Source: Alviniconcha marisindica (taxonomy: Eukaryota > Mollusca > Gastropoda > Provannidae). Taken from it: DNA of 64,000 nt. Where the stretch lies: positions 336,001 through 400,000 of the forward strand of contig JABMCL010001849.1 of assembly GCA_018857735.1 (NCBI GenBank), written 5' to 3'. Below, in pieces: positions 1 to 20,421 of the stretch. The notes under the pieces are model-generated. The model worked only from the letters and a program-made list of their open reading frames with translations. It made no database searches and was not told the DNA's origin. The number at the start of each line of letters is the position of its first letter. The stretch's first letter is position 1. Position numbers and translations under genes: made by a program.

Positions 1-8213
<8,213 letters not shown>

Positions 8214-9035
8214 ACGCTTCAGACCAACCCTGTGACAGCTGGTCACCACCAGTCACCTCACAACAGCAGCGCAGACAGCTAACTGTTCCAGGCCAGGCGT
8301 CAGATGCTGCTAACCTGTTTGCTGCCAGACCAAGCAGGGTCTTTGTTGTACTGTTCATCCCGTCACTGAAACTCACTGCATCAGCCTGAACTGCCTGGGG
8401 TCACAGAAAGTGTGGTGAAGACTTTTCCACCCTACTGCTTGGCGGTCTGTGAGCGGCTTTGCTAAAGTGTCTTTTGATTGTTCACTGTGGAGTACCTGCC
8501 TGAGTCACTGTACGCCTGTCAAGGGATGCCTGCTTTGTGCAGGGTGTGCATCCCTTGATAGACGCAGATCCTGCGTTGCAACCGTCATGGCACTTTCGCT
8601 GCTTTTCCTCAAGAACTCATCTTTCTGTTGTGTCTCAAGAAGCTACTCTGTGAGAGAAAAAAGATCGGAACAAATGGGGGAGAAAAGCCTGTTTGTTCAT
8701 AAAGTGTTTCTTACTCATAGCTGTAGCCAGCTAGACAAAAGGCTACACTGAAATGGTGTTAAAATGTTTATTGTGGGTGTAACCAAATGGGATGGGGGGA
8801 TTACACTGATTGTCGTGGATGTAACCAACTGGGAGGGAAGGGGACAAGCAAATATTGTTCCTCCTTGACATACATGTTTATTGTTGGTGTAAATGGTAAC
8901 GTTGGTGTTAGGATACTGTGTAAGCTACTAGACGGATGATGTTTGCATGTGTGTGCGTGTGGAGGGTCTGTTCTTGCCCTCTGTTTTGTCAGCTTAATAG
9001 GCATGTGAAATAAACACTTTTATTGAAGGCAATTG
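8214..9035 (+). other. DHX15 3' UTR with polyadenylation signal
   Basis: No splice site or coding sequence follows the DHX15 stop. AATAAA at 9009-9014 is the best signal, implying cleavage at about 9030. A second AATAAA at 9130-9135 could serve as an alternative. Within this UTR the motif tgtaaccaa(a/c)tgggagg-like occurs twice (about 8778 and 8820), a short imperfect duplication. Confidence 0.65.
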
Positions 9036-9289
9036 CTGCAAACTGTTTTTGATGTGTCTTTATTATTGACTATTTCACATTTATCCTCATTAAGGAAGAC
9101 TGTTAGACATTTTGTCAGTTACTGTATGTAATAAACAATGTGCTTCAGTTTTAATTCCTATGCTTTGTTAAATTCCATTTTAACCTTGGTTTAAAAAATG
9201 TTTTTTTACTGATTTATTTGGAGGGTGGTCATGCGGAAAACACTAAAATAAAATAAAAAGTTATTTGAGAACATCCTGCATGAAAGAGT

Positions 9290-9512
9290 GGCACAAACAT
9301 CAGCTTTCTGCACCTACAGGCATTATTTAAAATCACATCAATAGTAAGTGATATGAAACCAGAAGCAAAACATGCTTGCAAAAAATAGGGATAAGTCACT
9401 TCAACGTCAGCTTTCTGCACCCACAACCATTATTTAAGATCACATTAATAGTAAGCGTATGAAACTAGAAGCATATCACACTTACAAAAAAAGAGGGATA
9501 AGTCACTTCAAC
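9290..9512 (+). repeat. Two-copy tandem duplication (about 112 bp)
   Basis: Copies begin at about 9300 and 9411, each starting cagctttctgcaccca or a close variant, then cattattta, and ending gataagtcacttcaac. Identity is high but with small indels. Confidence 0.75.
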
Positions 9513-9829
9513 ACCCTGGTGTGCTGGCTGATGGGCCAAATGTGTGCTGGCTCAAAAATAGCAAGGTCATACAAACTAGCCAGGTTTACAGCTAATGCGC
9601 CCTTGGGTAGTGAAACTGTCGGTATCACACCCTCTGATTTGCTAGAGCTAGAGTGCGTTTTATGTTGCCAACACAAAAGCACTTGGTGTTGGCACCAGTC
9701 TTCAATGAATTTGCACTTGACTAAGCAAGCACAACACATTCCCCTGCAAACCCATGCTTTGACAAAGCTGCATAAAAACGTACAAAACATTGTCGATCTG
9801 TTTCAGTTTATCTGGTCTCTGTTTTAGCA

Positions 9830-10245
9830 CTGGGGGAGTCCGATTTGGCTCTGGGAGAGACTGATGCACCCAATAGGCTCTTTACCAAGGGAGTAGGCCT
9901 TTCTTCTGCAACTTCTTTCCCTTCTTCCCGTCAAATTCTGTGGACCGTTTTCTAGCCCTGCTATAATGCCTGATCAGTTATTTGCTTTTTTACCCCCTTC
10001 TTCTTCACTGATCTAAATATAGCTTTTTGTGGAAAAATTTAGATCCAGTGTTTTTTATTGTCCTTTTAGCGGTTTTAGCCCCTAGCGAAATGCATGGGCA
10101 TGATAACGGCCTTTACCGGGATCACTTTTGATGATCCCTCTGCTCTGTGTTTAGCATTGGGGGGGACAAAGAATCGGATTCAGCTCTGGGAGACACTGAT
10201 GCACCCAATAGGCTCTTTACGAAGGGGGTAGGCCTTTTGTCTGCA
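9830..10245 (+). repeat. Direct repeat pair flanking about 230 bp
   Basis: About 85 bp at 9830-9915 (ttagcactggggg ... gatgcacccaataggctc ... gtaggccttt) recurs at 10150-10245 in the same orientation. It may be internal duplication of one element or two insertions. Confidence 0.7.
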
Positions 10246-10317
10246 ACTTTTTTTTCTACCTGTCAGGCTCTGTTTAAAGTCTTCCAGGCCTAAATATAAT
10301 CCGCCAGCAGCCATTGC

Positions 10318-10424
10318 CCATAAAACAGCAGCTGCACACAACCTTCTGTTCATAAATAACTAAAAAGAAAATAGATGCTTTGTGAGGAGAGAGAACTACT
10401 TTTACACACATCCCAACTATTAAT
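10318..10424 (+). repeat. Dispersed repeat, copy 2
   Basis: Matches 3929-4035 over about 100 bp in the same orientation (shared ctttgtgaggagagag and acacacatcc), 6.4 kb away. Confidence 0.6.
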
Positions 10425-10899
10425 CTCAAGTCCATTATATTACACTTCGCCACATCTGACTTTTCGTCATTATTCTTCCATATTATTTTTGAGGTTGTTA
10501 ATGTATACGTTTTTGTTGATCTTGTAAAGTGAGGTGTGCTCCGCTTGTCGGTGAGATGTGTTGCTATAGAAGTGACCACTATTATTACTGAGGAAATGTG
10601 CACGATCAGTTTGGAATTGAGGCTGTACACTCGAGCCGGGCACACCAGACTAGGCAAGAGGACAAAAACGTATTGTGTAATACCTGTGTTGTCGGTAAAC
10701 AGTCACCGGCCGGACAGAAACTGATGAAAGGTAGGTGAAGTAGCCATGTCTGCAGCCTCTGCAGTTACAAGACATTTGCATTAGATAGATATATCACAAT
10801 GGCTAAACAGTGACATTGCATCCACCGGTTTCAAGTTGGTGGTGGTGATAAAATTCAGCTGTTTGGGCCTATTAGAGTTACACTATGTCCAGGTAGCAA

Positions 10900-11213
10900 A
10901 AACACTGAAACGGAACGAAGCCCAGAGCGCTCCTGCAGAATCAAAACACAAGGGAGTTATTAGCGCTCGAAATACGTCATAAGTACAACAACAAAGACCT
11001 GAGTCATCGTGTAGATACAAGGTACACAAACTCCACCAGAGGTACATCCTAGAGGCTTATGTACCTTGTATTTACACGCATGCTAGGTGAGAGTTACCGT
11101 AGGCGACTCGGGTCTTTGTTGTTGTACTTGTGTTACGTATTTCGAGCGCTAATAATTCCATTGTTTTATTGATTCTGCACGAGCGCTCTGGGCTTCGTTC
11201 TGTTTCAGATTCG
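10900..11213. mobile_element. Foldback (MITE-like) element with long inverted arms
   Basis: The left arm (about 10903-11030) and right arm (about 11075-11213) are reverse complements over more than 110 bases. Shared words are gaacgaagcccagagcgct, attagcgctcgaaatacgt and gtacaacaacaaagacc. The loop is short (about 45 bp). A single right-arm copy occurs at 13537-13650. No ORF lies inside, so it is non-autonomous. Confidence 0.85.
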
Positions 11214-12246
11214 TGAGTCCTACAGAAATAAAAAGTAGCCTTTATCTCTGTGCCTACGCCACTAATATCCCCACAGGTGTATATCTATCACTTAAGTAAG
11301 TGAAGATGGCGCTTAACGTCCACATAAACCAAATCTGTACTAGTTCCCCAGCCTTTTTGTAGCTGTTTTCGGCTTGGCCTTGAAAGAGGACGCGGCACGG
11401 AATTTTCCGCACTTACGCATGTCATCAAATCTTCTGACCTATCGGCCTCGGAGAAGCTTTTTTGTATGAAGTTGTATGTGTGTATGTATATTTAAAGAAT
11501 GTATAAGCACTTAGGGCCAGTGCGGGTTAGGCGCTCTAAGTATTCGTTATTATGATTAAGTTCTGTTGAAAGACGGCATCAGTTTGAAGGGGTGGGGGTA
11601 TTGCCAAAGCCGTTATACAGTCCCTAGAGTGAGACAAATGAAGCACAGATTCAGCCGGTGTAGAGCTAGGACTGACTTGTGTAACGATATGAGCAAAGAC
11701 CGTACATGCTGTACAGTGTTTGGTGTGGGCAACGTTAATTATGTATTGCCATCACGGCCAAGGCTGCTCGACTGTGTACATCAGTTGTCCCCATAGTGGC
11801 AGAGGTGCATTCCGGGCAGTCGTCGGACCTCGTCAGTCACTGTCCCAGAGGGACCACCGGTGCCAGGTGCGTGCCTACGTCTGTGCCGGCCCTGTTCAGC
11901 GTCTTCTTCAGTGTTGCTTTACGTCCACAGACTGGACCGTACCAACTGCTCGGGACGGCCGGGGAGCCCAGGACAACCACCTCCACTTTCACATAGGCTC
12001 AGTCATGAGCTCTGACCGTATACAGTAGCACGAAAAACACCTAGACTGTCACGTGTTTAGAAATAACGACTCAATTCCGCCCCGGCCCCCCCCCCCCCCC
12101 CCCACAACACACATACAAGGCTGAAAGTCTAGTGACCTGCACACAGTAACTTTTTTCTTTGTTCTCTCTCTCCTCCCCCCCCCCCCCCCCCCTCCCTTCA
12201 GTCGCAGTCAAGGCAGTTAAAAATACAGCATAGAATACCCCAAATT

Positions 12247-12248
<2 letters not shown>

Positions 12249-12308
<60 letters not shown>
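12249..12308. repeat. (AT)n microsatellite
   Basis: About 29 uninterrupted AT dinucleotides. Confidence 0.95.
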
Positions 12309-12313
<5 letters not shown>

Positions 12314-12894
12314 GGCAGGAAAAGCAAGACTTTTTCGCTCAGTGATTGAAGTTCTTCACCGGTCAGTCTCAGTTACCGATTTCTGCTCAACGGCATCAAA
12401 TGGAGCCGTTGTCACCCGGGAACAACATAGCCACACTGAGGCGGAGAACGGTCATGATTTCATCTCTTAAGGACTGGGCAACACTGAGACACAACCTACA
12501 AATAGTGTTTAAAAAAACATCAAGGAGGAAATGTCTTGCTTTTTCTGTACTGTCACAGCGGTTAGCGAGTCTAGCTTAAAATATCGTTAAAAAAAAGAAG
12601 AAGAAAAAAAGGCGGGGGAAACTTTTCAGTGTCAGTTACTGAGTTCTAGCGTTTGCTAAAAGTTCAGGATTACCAAAGACTGCGCGGTCAAATAGTCTTT
12701 AAATATGCTTGTTTGAAAACATGCAAGGCAGGTTGCAGTCGTGCGTGACGAAAGTCACGACAGCACCTTGTGGCCTTTCCGCGGTCACTGAGAAACGCAC
12801 GCTGTTCCCGCGTGGCGGCCAAGGGGAAGAAAGTCCTTGTGACGGCCGTTATGAAAGGGACCGTTCAGCCCCAACAAGTCTCGTCGAGCTGCGG

Positions 12895-13325
12895 TGCTCT
12901 CTCTCTGTGTCTCTCTCAATGACACACATACACGCACGCACACACTGACACACACGCACACTGACTGACTTGGACACACCGTCACACACCCTCTCTGTCT
13001 CTCTCTCACACACACGCACACTGACCGTCGGGACACCCCCACTGACACTCACACTCCGAGCACCGCTTTCCGGCACCTTCCTCAAGTCCTTGAAGGAAGG
13101 ATGTCGTAAACCAGTGCTTGGAGTTTGCCCCACACGCTCTCTCTCCGTCTCTTGCTCACACCGTGACTGACACAGTGACACTCAGTGACACACGCGCACG
13201 CGCGCGCACACACACACACGGCTCAGTGACTGGTGAGTCAAACACGCACACCGACTTGGACACACGGCCGGCGTCACTGACTCACACTCTCTCTCTCCCC
13301 CTCTCTCTCTCTCTCACACACACAC
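12895..13325 (+). repeat. CT/CA simple-sequence cluster with GACTGA-type motifs
   Basis: Alternating (CT)n, (CA)n and degenerate cactgac/acacac words over 430 bp. Apparent ORFs on both strands are by-products of the dinucleotide composition. Confidence 0.8.
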
Positions 13326-13536
13326 CTACCTAATCTAGAATTGATGAATGGAACACTGAAGCTACGGCTAGACGGCTGAATGACTGACTCATTAGGACCG
13401 ATGCTCAGTCTAGCCGGTACGGCTCAGTGAAACCATGTATCACTGACTGAGTGACTGACTGACGTTGCCGGGACTCCGCCGCCGCCGCCTTGGCTAACTT
13501 GCCGTTTTACTATTAGTCTGCCCTGAATGTACCTTT

Positions 13537-13650
13537 GATAGAGTTTATGTATCTTGTATTTACACGCATGCCAGGTGAGAGTTACCGTACGGACAGCTAG
13601 GGTCTTTGTTGTTGTACTTGTGTTACGTCACGGTATTTCGAGCACTCGGC
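13537..13650 (+). repeat. Solo arm of the foldback element at 10.9 kb
   Basis: Carries ttgtatttacacgcatgc, ggtgagagttaccgta, gtctttgttgttgtacttg and tatttcgagc in the same order as the right arm at 11075-11165. The partner arm is absent. Confidence 0.8.
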
Positions 13651-15060
13651 GGCAGTAACTGCCTTCCTTAATCAGTTGTGTGTTGTTTTAGTCTGACCTG
13701 GCGAGTGCTTTACTTTGTTGCTGCCGTTAGTAAGTATAAGTCAGAATATTTATTTTAGAGAGCACTGGCCTATAAACTTGGTACACCACTTGTGTAAAAT
13801 TCGAGGAGTGTGTTTCGGGAGAGCCAATGAACTGAATGGCTCAGCGCCACCATTAGCCTACCAATTTTGAACGCGCCTCAAGTGTCGCGTTACTGACTGG
13901 CATTAGATAGAGCGGACTATGAACTGGGTCAATGTCGGTCGCGCTGTGACCGTGATCGGAGAGGTAGCATTGTTGGTGTAGGCTGTATCGTGGAAGTCAG
14001 CCAGGACGTCCGTAATCATTTCACTTTGGCTTCGTGCTCTGTTGTCATTTCAGTTAAGAGATTGTCTTTCACCAAGGACCATTTAGTTGAAAACTCCAAA
14101 ACTGTGGATTTCGATTCGCCCCCCGCTTTGGGTCAGCTGTTGGCGACTACAGCAACCAGGCCACGATACCATTTTTTCTTTTGAGGTACTGTTACTTTTC
14201 GTTACACACGTACTTTTTGTAAATTTTAACAAGTCAGGCCCCGACAGATATTATCCGGGCAAGTAATCACATAGATGTATATAATTTGTTTTTGTTGAGC
14301 TGATATATATGCCGAAGGGTTGAATCGTGCTATTTTCCTGAGACTGTAAGTGTAATGAGCGCGTCAGTCGGGGACAGGAGCGAAAGTGACCCACTGCACT
14401 GCCTATTTCCCCCAGCAAATGGTAGTTAATTACTTCAGGCACGAAAGTACGGGTATCCAACTCAGAGCTAAAACCTTCAACTCAGAGCTGCACCTTTGTA
14501 GACAGAGTCGCATTTTCAAATTTTGTTACACGTACTGAACATGTAGACCAGCTGTCAGGATTTGTTTGAGTGCGAGTCAGCGTCGTCATCAAGCCAACCG
14601 AGCACTAAGACTAAAAACCTGCAGATCTGATGTAGACTTGAGTTTTTCCATCCCACTTTTGCAATTATCTCTCCGTTTCATGCATGCCATGGCCAGTGTT
14701 TTGTTGCTGGTAAATTCTTCTTCTTTCGTTTTATAATTAAAATACTGATGTTAATAGAATAATACTATAGGGCATAGACCTATACTGAGAGTAACTCAGT
14801 AACTATTAACTCTTTATATATAATAGTTTTATATAATTATGAGTCTATATCGACAGGTGTGCACTTTGTTAAATTATTTGTTTTTAAAGATTGGTTAGAT
14901 TGGGATGAGTCTGCCGTAAAACCAGTATAAATTCTGATTCCATCATTCAAATTCATGTGATAACATTGTATCGGTAACTTGTAAACCATGTACATCTGTT
15001 TGTATGCACCAGATGCTTTTAACATTGAATGGTATGTATCTATAGATAGACTCATAGAGA
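13651..15060. other. Intergenic, no gene seen
   Basis: AT-rich unique-looking sequence. A 64-codon open frame at 13990-14184 has no recognisable similarity and no clear splice partner. Confidence 0.45.
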
Positions 15061-15087
15061 CTGTTGGACAGCTTGTTTTATTAGAAC

Positions 15088-15215
15088 AAGACCTGATTGG
15101 ACCAGCACCAGTCACCACGGCATCCCAAAACTTCAATTTTAGCCCATCTGTGCAGCAGTGAGAAGGCCAGAGAGCTGAGAGACTTGAATGCTGCTTTTCC
15201 ATGCATCCCAGACAT
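15088..15215 (+). pseudogene. Partial duplicate of the ORF exon at 15.6 kb
   Basis: About 105 bp from gtcaccacggcatcccaaaa to gcatcccaga is nearly identical to 15617-15717. The copy is preceded by acaagacctgattggacca, which in the other copy lies downstream at 15749, so the two copies are circularly permuted relative to each other. In the frame used at 15.6 kb this copy diverges soon after CIP. Read as a duplicated fragment. Confidence 0.5.
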
Positions 15216-15462
15216 GTTTGGGAAACAGAAGACAAGTGGAATGGATGTTGAGGTTAAAACACAGATTGTAAAATTAGCACTTAATAATTAGCAAGATCAT
15301 ATGATGATTTATTTCACTGCATTTTATAAATAGTCCCATGCTTTATTATTATTATCAAGTTTGTATAACATAATTATTTTGTATGGTGTGTGTGTATGTA
15401 TTTGTGTTTAAGTCTGTTTTGGAATATGACCATGAATTATATCATATCTTTTTGTGTTGCAG

Positions 15463-15757
15463 TGCTTCTCATCCTTTGGTGACACTGGATCGTAGCCGAG
15501 CCTCTCCGCTCGACGTCATCAGTCGTGGCGTCACTAGTTTGCCCCACCCTCAGAAACCAACAGAAACCAACCAGCAGCCCCATGGCCTATTGTACAGCCG
15601 TCGAGAGCTGAAGGCAGTCACCACGGCATCCCAAAACTTTATTTTAGCCCATCTGTGCAGCAGTGAGAAGGCCAGAGAGCTGAGAGACTTGAATGCTGCT
15701 TTTCCGTGCATCCCAGAGCTTGAGACCTTCCGCAGCGTGCTCGACAACAAGACCTGA
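15463..15757 (+). CDS. Possible terminal exon of an unrecognised gene
   Basis: A typical acceptor (tttttgtgttgcag) precedes an open frame that runs from 15463 to a TGA at 15755-15757. The frame includes SRASPLDVISRGVTSLPHPQ and ARELRDLNAAFPCIP and ends RSVLDNKT. It has codon-like complexity rather than repeats. VTSLPHPQK resembles VQTLATPKK of the THEG repeats nearby, but only weakly. I do not recognise the product, and no matching upstream exon was found. The 3' part is duplicated at 15.1 kb. Confidence 0.3.
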
Positions 15758-16142
15758 TTGGACCAGCAGTGTGACAGTTTAGGAACAAAAAACTTTATGC
15801 TTAGTTCCTTCAACAGCCAGAAGAGGTATTTGACTCTGTGAACGGAGGTCATTGTTGTTTGCACAAGATGTGAAAAAAGTTTTCACTCTCTTTGGATTGA
15901 CTCTGCATGTTACATTCAGGGGAACGAACTTGATCATAATCTGGAGGACTGGCTGTGTGAGCCAGGATGAAACTGTTGTCTGCATTCTTTTGAAAAAGAA
16001 ACTGGAGGTCCTGGGTACTGTTTGAAAATTCAGAATTCTGTACAACTCTAAACGCAGCTGGTAGTGACATTTGATGGCTTTTCTGACACCAGGCAGTCAA
16101 CATAGTTGATTTGTTCAACTTTCAGCACTTTGGCCTTCTTAG

Positions 16143-16162
16143 ATATATATATATATATATAT

Positions 16163-16194
<32 letters not shown>
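16143..16194. repeat. (AT)n microsatellite with one interruption
   Basis: ATAT tract of about 50 bp broken once by a G. Confidence 0.9.
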
Positions 16195-16198
<4 letters not shown>

Positions 16199-16984
16199 CT
16201 TGCCAGATCCAGATTGAAACTTTGCTGATCCGTGATTCAGGATTGAAACTCGTCTCCGTTATCTGAGACAGTGAATGTGATTGGAACCTTTAGAAAGCTC
16301 AAAATAGAAACATTGACAGGTCCAGTGTGTCCCTGTGTGTTCAGCTTTTGTTGGCAAAGGTTACTGCATGAGAGCTGAGAGTCGAGCAGCCATGGTGTCT
16401 GGTGCAAAGAAGTGCAACAGTCCAGCTGAACACGGTCTGCCTTCAAGGTCAGTGTAGTAAAAGGTTCATGAAGTTAATAATAATAATAAATAATTCTTAT
16501 AAAGCGATATTCTTTAACCAGAGTTAAACTCACTGCGCTGTACAAACATCTTATCACAAAAACCACATTAACATACATTTCAGCAAACAAAACCTTAATT
16601 ATTGTAGCTTAAATTACCATTATCACCTGTCGAAACAATACACACACACACACACACAATGACATGCGCACACCAGTCTCCGCTCTTCCACTCATATTAG
16701 AGGTTAGAGGTCAACAGTGTGGTGAAACCCCCTGAAGACAGAGTGCATGGGAACACCTTGATCATTTCATCCTAAGGGCAGCTTTGTCGTGAAAGAAAAG
16801 AAAAAGTGTAGGAAAAGAGCACATTTGGATTTTTGCTGTGAAGGAGCTGGTCTTCAGAGGGTTCCACTATAGTTCATGTGCACTTTTCCATGGTACACTT
16901 GCACTTGCAGTCCTGTTGTACTGTTGGTTCTCCAGACCCTTCTTTCACAGCACACTTAAGTCCTGTTCCTGTTGCCCTGTAACC

Positions 16985-17788
16985 CCTCCACCCCCCACCC
17001 CAGTACACTTGTCCTGTTTTGTCTGGCTGTCCACACCCTCCTTTCACAGCACACTTACAGTCACCCCCACCCCCACCCCCATTACTCTTGTTGTCCCGTT
17101 TTGCAAGGCTGTCCACACCCTCCTTTCACAGCACACTTACAGTCACCCCCACCCCCATTACTCTTGTTGTCAGTAACCCCCACCCCCCATTACTCTTGTT
17201 GTCAGTAACCCCCACCCCCATTACTCTTGTTGTCAGTAACCCCCACCCCCACCACTCTTGTTGTCAGTAACCCCCACCCCCACCACTCTGTGGTTGCAGT
17301 ATACCCCCACCCCACACCACTCTTGTTGTCAGTAACCCCCACCCCCATACTCTTGTTGTCAGTAACCCCCACCCCCATTACTCTTGTTGTCAGTAACCCC
17401 CACCCCCATTACTCTTGTTGTCAGTAACCCCCACCCCCACCACTCTTGTTGTCAGTAACCCCCACCCCCATTACTCTTGTTGTCAGTAACCCCACCCCCA
17501 TTACTCTTGTTGTCAGTAACCCCCACCCCCACCCCCATTACTCTTGTTGTCAGTAACCCCCACCCCCATTACTCTTGTTGTCAGTAACCCCCACCCCCAT
17601 TACTCTTGTTGTCAGTAACCCCCACCCCCACCCCTTACTCTTGTTGTCAGTAACCCCCACCCCCATTACTCTTGTTGTCAGTAACCCCCACCCCCACTCC
17701 CCATTACTCTTGTTGTCAGTAACCCCCACCCCCATTACTCTTGTTGTAGTCCCGTTTTGCCGGGCTGCCCACACCCTCCCTTCACATG
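16985..17788 (+). repeat. 31-bp C-rich minisatellite bracketed by flank copies
   Basis: About 20 units of roughly 31 bp built from cagtaacccccaccccc followed by attactcttgttgt. A flank motif (cgttttgc...gctg(t/c)ccacaccctcc) occurs at about 17012, 17097 and 17754, so the array is bracketed by partial copies of its own border. The C-strand asymmetry is extreme. Confidence 0.95.
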
Positions 17789-18366
17789 AAGGAAATTTTT
17801 CTCTGAGTCTGAGAAGTTTTCCATTATTTCCTGGTCTGACCTGTTTTTATTTAAATATGAATTATTATGTAGATATTTGTCTAACCATGTTTGGTTAAAG
17901 CTACTGTGCAGAGCAGTATGAGAACTTGAGAAGACCTCCACTCACTCAGATTGCTTTACATAACAGTTGCATTTAAACATGGTTGTTTCATGTCCTTATT
18001 ATACACATAAAGTCACATTATGATTAGCACATCTTAATTATTCAATTTATTGTGTATATGTGTGTGATCTTCACATATGTTGGAAATATAAAGACTGCAA
18101 TCGCTGTAATATTCACCTGCTTGAATTTGTGTGTCACTGTCTGTAACGTGCTTGAGCGTGTGCCAGTGTGTGCTTTTAAATCAACAAGCATTGCGTATTC
18201 AGTGTGTGCATGCTTTTTAACATGGTCATGTACATACATTGGAGATTAGCATAGCTTTATGTACAATGGAAGGGAGGCTTTCTCAAGACCTCTGACTAGC
18301 TTGAAGGACTGGACTTATCATACTAATGATAATCATGATGTTACTGCGTTGTCTTGCTGGTACAGA

Positions 18367-18493
18367 CCACAGCAACCAGCGGCGGGACCAGCTGATTGCC
18401 AGCCAAGCAAGCCAAGCTCAGCTGACAGCCAGCCTACCAAGATGGATCATCCGCACAACAAAACCAAGGCGCTGCTTGCTGCCTGCGTGGCGG
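18367..18493 (+). CDS. Candidate exon, possible first coding exon of a tiny membrane protein
   Basis: Bounded by a good acceptor (ggtacag) and a GTGAGG donor. From ATG at 18442 (context accaagATGG) it encodes MDHPHNKTKALLAACVA and ends in phase 1, the phase needed by the orphan terminal exon at 26583. Joined, they would give 46 residues. A second open frame reads through the exon, so the coding claim is tentative; it could be a 5' UTR exon or nothing. Confidence 0.2.
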
Positions 18494-19399
18494 GTGAGGA
18501 GGCCCAGCCGGAGATAGGTGTGTCGCCCGATGAACGTCGTGTGTGGGGAGACATCTTTCAAAATCGCCACCATTTTGTGGACATGCATTTCTGCTAGTCG
18601 AATTTTTTCTTTTTTCTTATTTGTGTGTTTGTGTCACAGAATTTGTTTTTAAAACTTGGTGCTTATGCACAAAGATCACCTTAATGTTTGAGCTTTTTCA
18701 GCCATCATATAAGAGTGACATCTTTTTAAGAAGTTTGCATGATAGTAGTCAGTTATGCTCTGTTCATCCATGACTGTTAGGTTCTGTAACAATGAGCCTA
18801 TTTTATGATGGTGACAGTCAGAATGATGCTGGAAAGGTCAAATGCTGGATTTTCTGATGAAGTTCTGATCCCAGTTGTTAATTGTAGGAACAAGGAAAGG
18901 CTTTTTATGACTGACACAAGTAACTTTAGTAAGTGGAGACATCTGGTGTTTTAAATGGCCAGCCAGCTGTAAGTTAGTAACAAAACTCTGTTGCCTGTTT
19001 CTCTGAGACTAACTTTTAATAGAGTTCTTTGGAGCTTTGCCTTCTTGGAGCTTTTTTATCCCGCTTTTGATGACTTTGACGTACTTTCAAGGTTCAGAGT
19101 TGTGCTGGACAGGCTGGAATGAAGAGTTTTTTTGTTTTTGTTTTCTCTCACTCATTAACTTCTGATCTGAGTTCAAAATTTGTTTAGAGGTATTCAGGGC
19201 ATGGAGGACATAATATTCACAACGAAGTGGATCATTTATGTAAACGATATGGTAATGGCACATTCTGCGTACATTAATGAGATAAATTGTAGTAATCACA
19301 ATGTTACCCACACAGTTAGAAATCTATGCAGACCAGTCTAGCCTCCTGTTATCCTATGGGAAGGTGAAGGCCCCCCTGCAGAGATAGTTCAGGACTGAC

Positions 19400-19640
19400 T
19401 TGAAGACCTGACTGCATCCGCGACCAGAAGATGATGCTGTCGGACATCTTGACCTTGCCCAGGAAGTTGTCATCTTCTGGCTTGGAACAGGGTGCTGTCC
19501 GCTCCTGGCACACCTCTCTAGACGAGGGCTGCCTCACACTGACAAGTGTCCTTGCGGCACCAGTGCTCAAATCCTACAGCATCTGCTGCAGTCCTTCCCC
19601 ACCTTGGATGTCCTGAGATGCCAGACCTCCGGCCCTCAGT
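19400..19640 (+). mobile_element. LINE 3' end remnant
   Basis: The plus frame at about 19541 reads DKCPCGTSAQILQHLLQS, the cysteine-containing C-terminal motif typical of many non-LTR retrotransposon ORF2 proteins (CPCGT..Q...H.LQ.CP). It is short and flanked by unrelated sequence, so it is a dead fragment. Confidence 0.6.
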
Positions 19641-20421
19641 GATACCGTAATGGACACTGGGGGGGGGTGTGTGATTAGCAGCCCTTTGGCAGATGACAGA
19701 TCAACCTGATGATTAGAACAGTGTGGCTGGGGAATGCAGAAGTAATATCCCCAAAAATCACACACATATGAATGTAGCATATTAAATGCATAATCATACC
19801 GTAATTGTGACACTTGGTCTGTGGGTGAAAAAGCTTGTTGCATTTAATGTATGTATTTGAGTGAGATAACTGGTGTGTCTGGACCTTACAATTGTTGTAA
19901 TATTGTTTAAATGGGATCATGTTTAAGTGAGACCATTGAGACTTACAGGTTTACTGGTTTTTATGGTCATAGCCAATTTTCTGTTAAAGGACAGTTTGAA
20001 AAATCACACACAAAAACATGAAAAGTTTAATTCATCAATTTCAAATGTGAGTCAACTGAGCACTTGCTCTTTTTATTTCTTTTCTTCATTGTTGCTAGTA
20101 TTGTGATCAGTTGAATAAACTTATTTTAAACAACGAATTACTTGCAGTTTGTGCAATAAAAAACTGGGCGAGAGAGAGAGTGTGTGTGTGTTGCACGCGT
20201 GCGTGCGCGCGCACCAGAAAGTGATCAGCAATGTGATAATTTGTTTGCATACATATCTACCCCCCCTTCCCCGCACATTTGCCTGCTTTGAAAAACCAGT
20301 TTTGCTGGAGAGATTTGAACTTTCTGCTGTAGTCTACTGAGAAAGTAAAATGGGCAGCCAGATAGAAGAGAATGATAAAAGGCCAGTTTGGAGGAAACAA
20401 CACAGACGATAGAGTTTTGGT

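Larger units (their letters stand above)
9136..10890. other. Intergenic, repeat-derived, no gene seen
   Basis: No coding exon with family similarity or consistent splice sites. It holds a two-copy duplication at 9290-9512, a second duplicated segment (9830-9915 and 10150-10245), and a copy of the dispersed repeat at 10318-10424. Confidence 0.6.
11214..13536. other. Intergenic, simple-sequence rich, no gene seen
   Basis: Holds two poly-C runs (about 12085-12103 and 12176-12192), an (AT)n tract at 12249-12308, and CT/CA-rich sequence at 12895-13325. Short open frames here lack family similarity and splice support. Confidence 0.55.
15758..18366. other. Intergenic, minisatellite-bearing, no gene seen
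   Basis: Contains an interrupted (AT)n tract at 16143-16194, a short (CA)n at 16643-16660, and the C-rich minisatellite at 16985-17788. The remainder looks unique and non-coding. Confidence 0.5.
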
